Positions 62,270-64,000 of a stretch of DNA of 64,000 nt are shown here, one piece after another (position 1 is the stretch's first letter; every line of letters starts with the position of its first letter). The translations under genes were made by a program, and so were the position numbers. The notes under the pieces are model-generated. The model saw nothing but the letters and a program-made list of their open reading frames with translations. It searched no databases and was not told where the DNA came from. The DNA comes from Pyxicephalus adspersus. Its lineage: Eukaryota > Chordata > Amphibia > Anura > Pyxicephalidae. The stretch is from NCBI RefSeq assembly GCF_032062135.1, contig NC_092859.1, forward strand, positions 125,610,173-125,674,172, in the 5' to 3' direction.

Positions 62270-62340
62270 CAGTTTTTCCCAACTAGGGTTCCTCCAAACA
62301 GTACTAGGAGTTCCTTGAGCAATTTCTCCCATGTTAAAAA
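62270..62340 (+). mobile_element. Fragment of the same hAT MITE family
   Basis: Begins CAGTTTTTCCCAACTAGGGTTCC and shares GTTCCTTGAGCAATTT with the 58.5-kb copy (first motif is split here by its own variants). Only the left end is retained. Confidence 0.5.
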
Positions 62341-64000
62341 TGCATTGTAGAATATTTAATGCTAATTTTGGCATTGGCTATTTGTTTGGCTTTTACTAAA
62401 AAGAGATTTGCTTATGTTTGCAGAACACGTGCCAAAGCTCCGCTAGTGACTCTAGGAGCAGTGTCCCCCAAATGACCTCTCCCTTGATTGGCTGAGAAAA
62501 GGTAAACCCTGATGATGGCTCAAGCTTCACTGTGCTTCCCTTTCTCAGCCAATCAGGTTTATTTGTAAATGGGGAAACTTGTCCTCATTTGCCTCTGATG
62601 CCTAGGGATCCCACACTGACATGAGCACAGCTGTGGAACTCCCTAACAGTACAGCCGTGGGAATCATCCTTTCATGGTGGGATAATCCGTAAAAAAGATA
62701 AGAATAGTTAACACAAATCAGATACATATAATAAAAAGTTGAGTCTGAAATAAATTGAACCCTTTCAGGGAATGGGCATTGGGTATACTACCCCTGTACA
62801 TATTCACCAGGGTTAAAATTAAAACTCCTGTAAACACTTGTCCAAATGCATCATAGGCGTTTAGAAATGTTTAAAAGCATTTTAAGGCAAGCGCTTGTAT
62901 GAACGTGGTAGGAGTGTTTATAAGTGTATTAAAAACAGTCAATGTAGACCCAGCCTTATTGGGCAATAACCTTTAAATTCCAGGTCCTACCCACTCTTTC
63001 TTGGTGCAAGCAGTTTCAGGGCACATAGGGGTTGCCAGGAGGCACCTGGGGGAGGTAAATGCCATTATATTTAACTGCTGGTCTGAATTTAGCCTCAAGT
63101 ACAGCCATTGATATTACTAAAACTATATCAAAGTTAAAACTGCAGAAACCAAAAAAAAAAAAAAAACTAGATGAAAAATCCGTTTTTGTTTTTAATGAAT
63201 AATTTGAAATAATTTTGTATGAATATCTAATTGCATAATAGCTCAGCTGGACTTCACACTAATGAAGTGACTGTTTGTTACTAGGCTTTGATCCTATAGT
63301 AGAAGAGAATTTTATCAATAAAATAGGACATTTTAAAAAAGGCCTAGGCTTCCAAGAATTGCTTCAGACTCCACAGCCCTACTCTGCATACAGTTTATGT
63401 CCTTGCTCCTTTTGCCTCTTGCCTACTTTTTGTTACAATTATACAGGAAAACATTTATTAGGACGACCTACAGTAAACTTGCACATACTAGACAGCTAAA
63501 ATTCACATGGCTGAAAGCTGAGACCTTCTCACAGTATGCCGGTTTATTGACTAACTGTAGGGGCAAACCAGGTTAGGTTTGCAGTGTGTTAGTCCGAGTG
63601 TAAATGAGATGGGAGACTGAGGTCTTCTGTTACTGAATTACACATTTCTCAGCCTTTCTTGTATAGTTCACTGCCAGCAGCTCATTATACAGTCCTATGG
63701 TCTAGCAAGCCACATGACTAATCATGAGCCTTCATTTCTTCATCTTGTCACGTGTTGGGTAAAACAAGGCCTGTTATTAATTCTCTAATCCCTGAAGCTA
63801 AGGATCCTGCAAAAGTAGTATGATAATATATGTCTGTCAGTCGAATTATTAATATTTTTTTTTATTGTAATTTAGACTAGTTGCCATTGTTTGCACCCCT
63901 CCCCCATCTTGTTCCTAATTAAAATCTGTTATAAACACCAATTAAAATATTACACTGTTTTGCCCCTAGAAAACGTTGGAGTGAAGAGAACAAATTTTAC

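Larger units (their letters stand above)
59317..64000 (+). other. adam10: adam10 intron 2, 5' part
   Basis: The intron starts gtaaga directly after exon 2 and does not end in the window. It holds a poly(T) run (60245-60268), two Harbinger-like MITE fragments (60376-60930), a hAT fragment near 62270, and a short inverted repeat containing ATTGGCTGAGAAA and its complement (about 62483-62505 and 62538-62557). Otherwise it is unremarkable AT-rich sequence. Confidence 0.85.

Noticed and set aside
63960..64000. Acceptor-like cccctag at the window end as ADAM10 exon 3
   Set aside because: In the required phase the bases after it give Arg-Asn-Val-Gly-Val, not the expected Arg-His-Phe-Asn-Leu-Arg.

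Overview
The window looks like a stretch of an anuran amphibian genome, probably a ranoid frog. It is AT-rich vertebrate DNA with long non-coding spans, and it is dense in short non-autonomous transposons of kinds I associate with frogs. The species is an inference; no species-diagnostic gene is present. There is no bacterial, phage or organellar character, and almost all open frames are chance frames in AT-rich or repetitive DNA.

The one gene I can identify firmly is adam10 (ADAM10 metalloprotease, alpha-secretase, Kuzbanian orthologue), on the + strand. Coding exon 1 (20170-20221) encodes the signal peptide behind a CpG-rich, apparently TATA-less promoter. Coding exon 2 (59166-59316) encodes the start of the prodomain. 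The two join in phase across a 38,944-bp intron 1. Intron 2 begins at 59317 and runs past the end of the window, so most of the prodomain and all of the protease, disintegrin, transmembrane and cytoplasmic parts lie outside.

Positions 1 to about 19,890 are upstream of adam10. They hold many repeats, a small promoter-like CpG-enriched patch (8930-9210), and a weakly supported minus-strand terminal-exon candidate (3923-4123). In other vertebrates a divergent gene lies upstream of ADAM10, but I could not match any exon here to it.

Intron 1 and the upstream region are mosaics of transposon remnants. They include hAT elements with 8-bp target duplications at 10070-10386, 15209-16015 and 35989-36486; the last keeps an open N-terminal transposase-like exon. 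They also include a CpG-rich Harbinger-like MITE family, two Tigger/pogo-like elements with TA duplications, a tRNA-like SINE family, several foldback elements and many microsatellites. A 24-bp minisatellite at 47222-47408, which carries a consensus-like splice donor in every unit, is interrupted by an assembly gap. Further gaps are at 44601 and 54847-55250.

I found no defence system, operon, CRISPR array or other wholly new system. The points most worth following are the in-frame upstream ORF of adam10, the splice-donor minisatellite in its first intron, the hAT element with an intact BED-like exon, and the unexplained minus-strand exon candidate.
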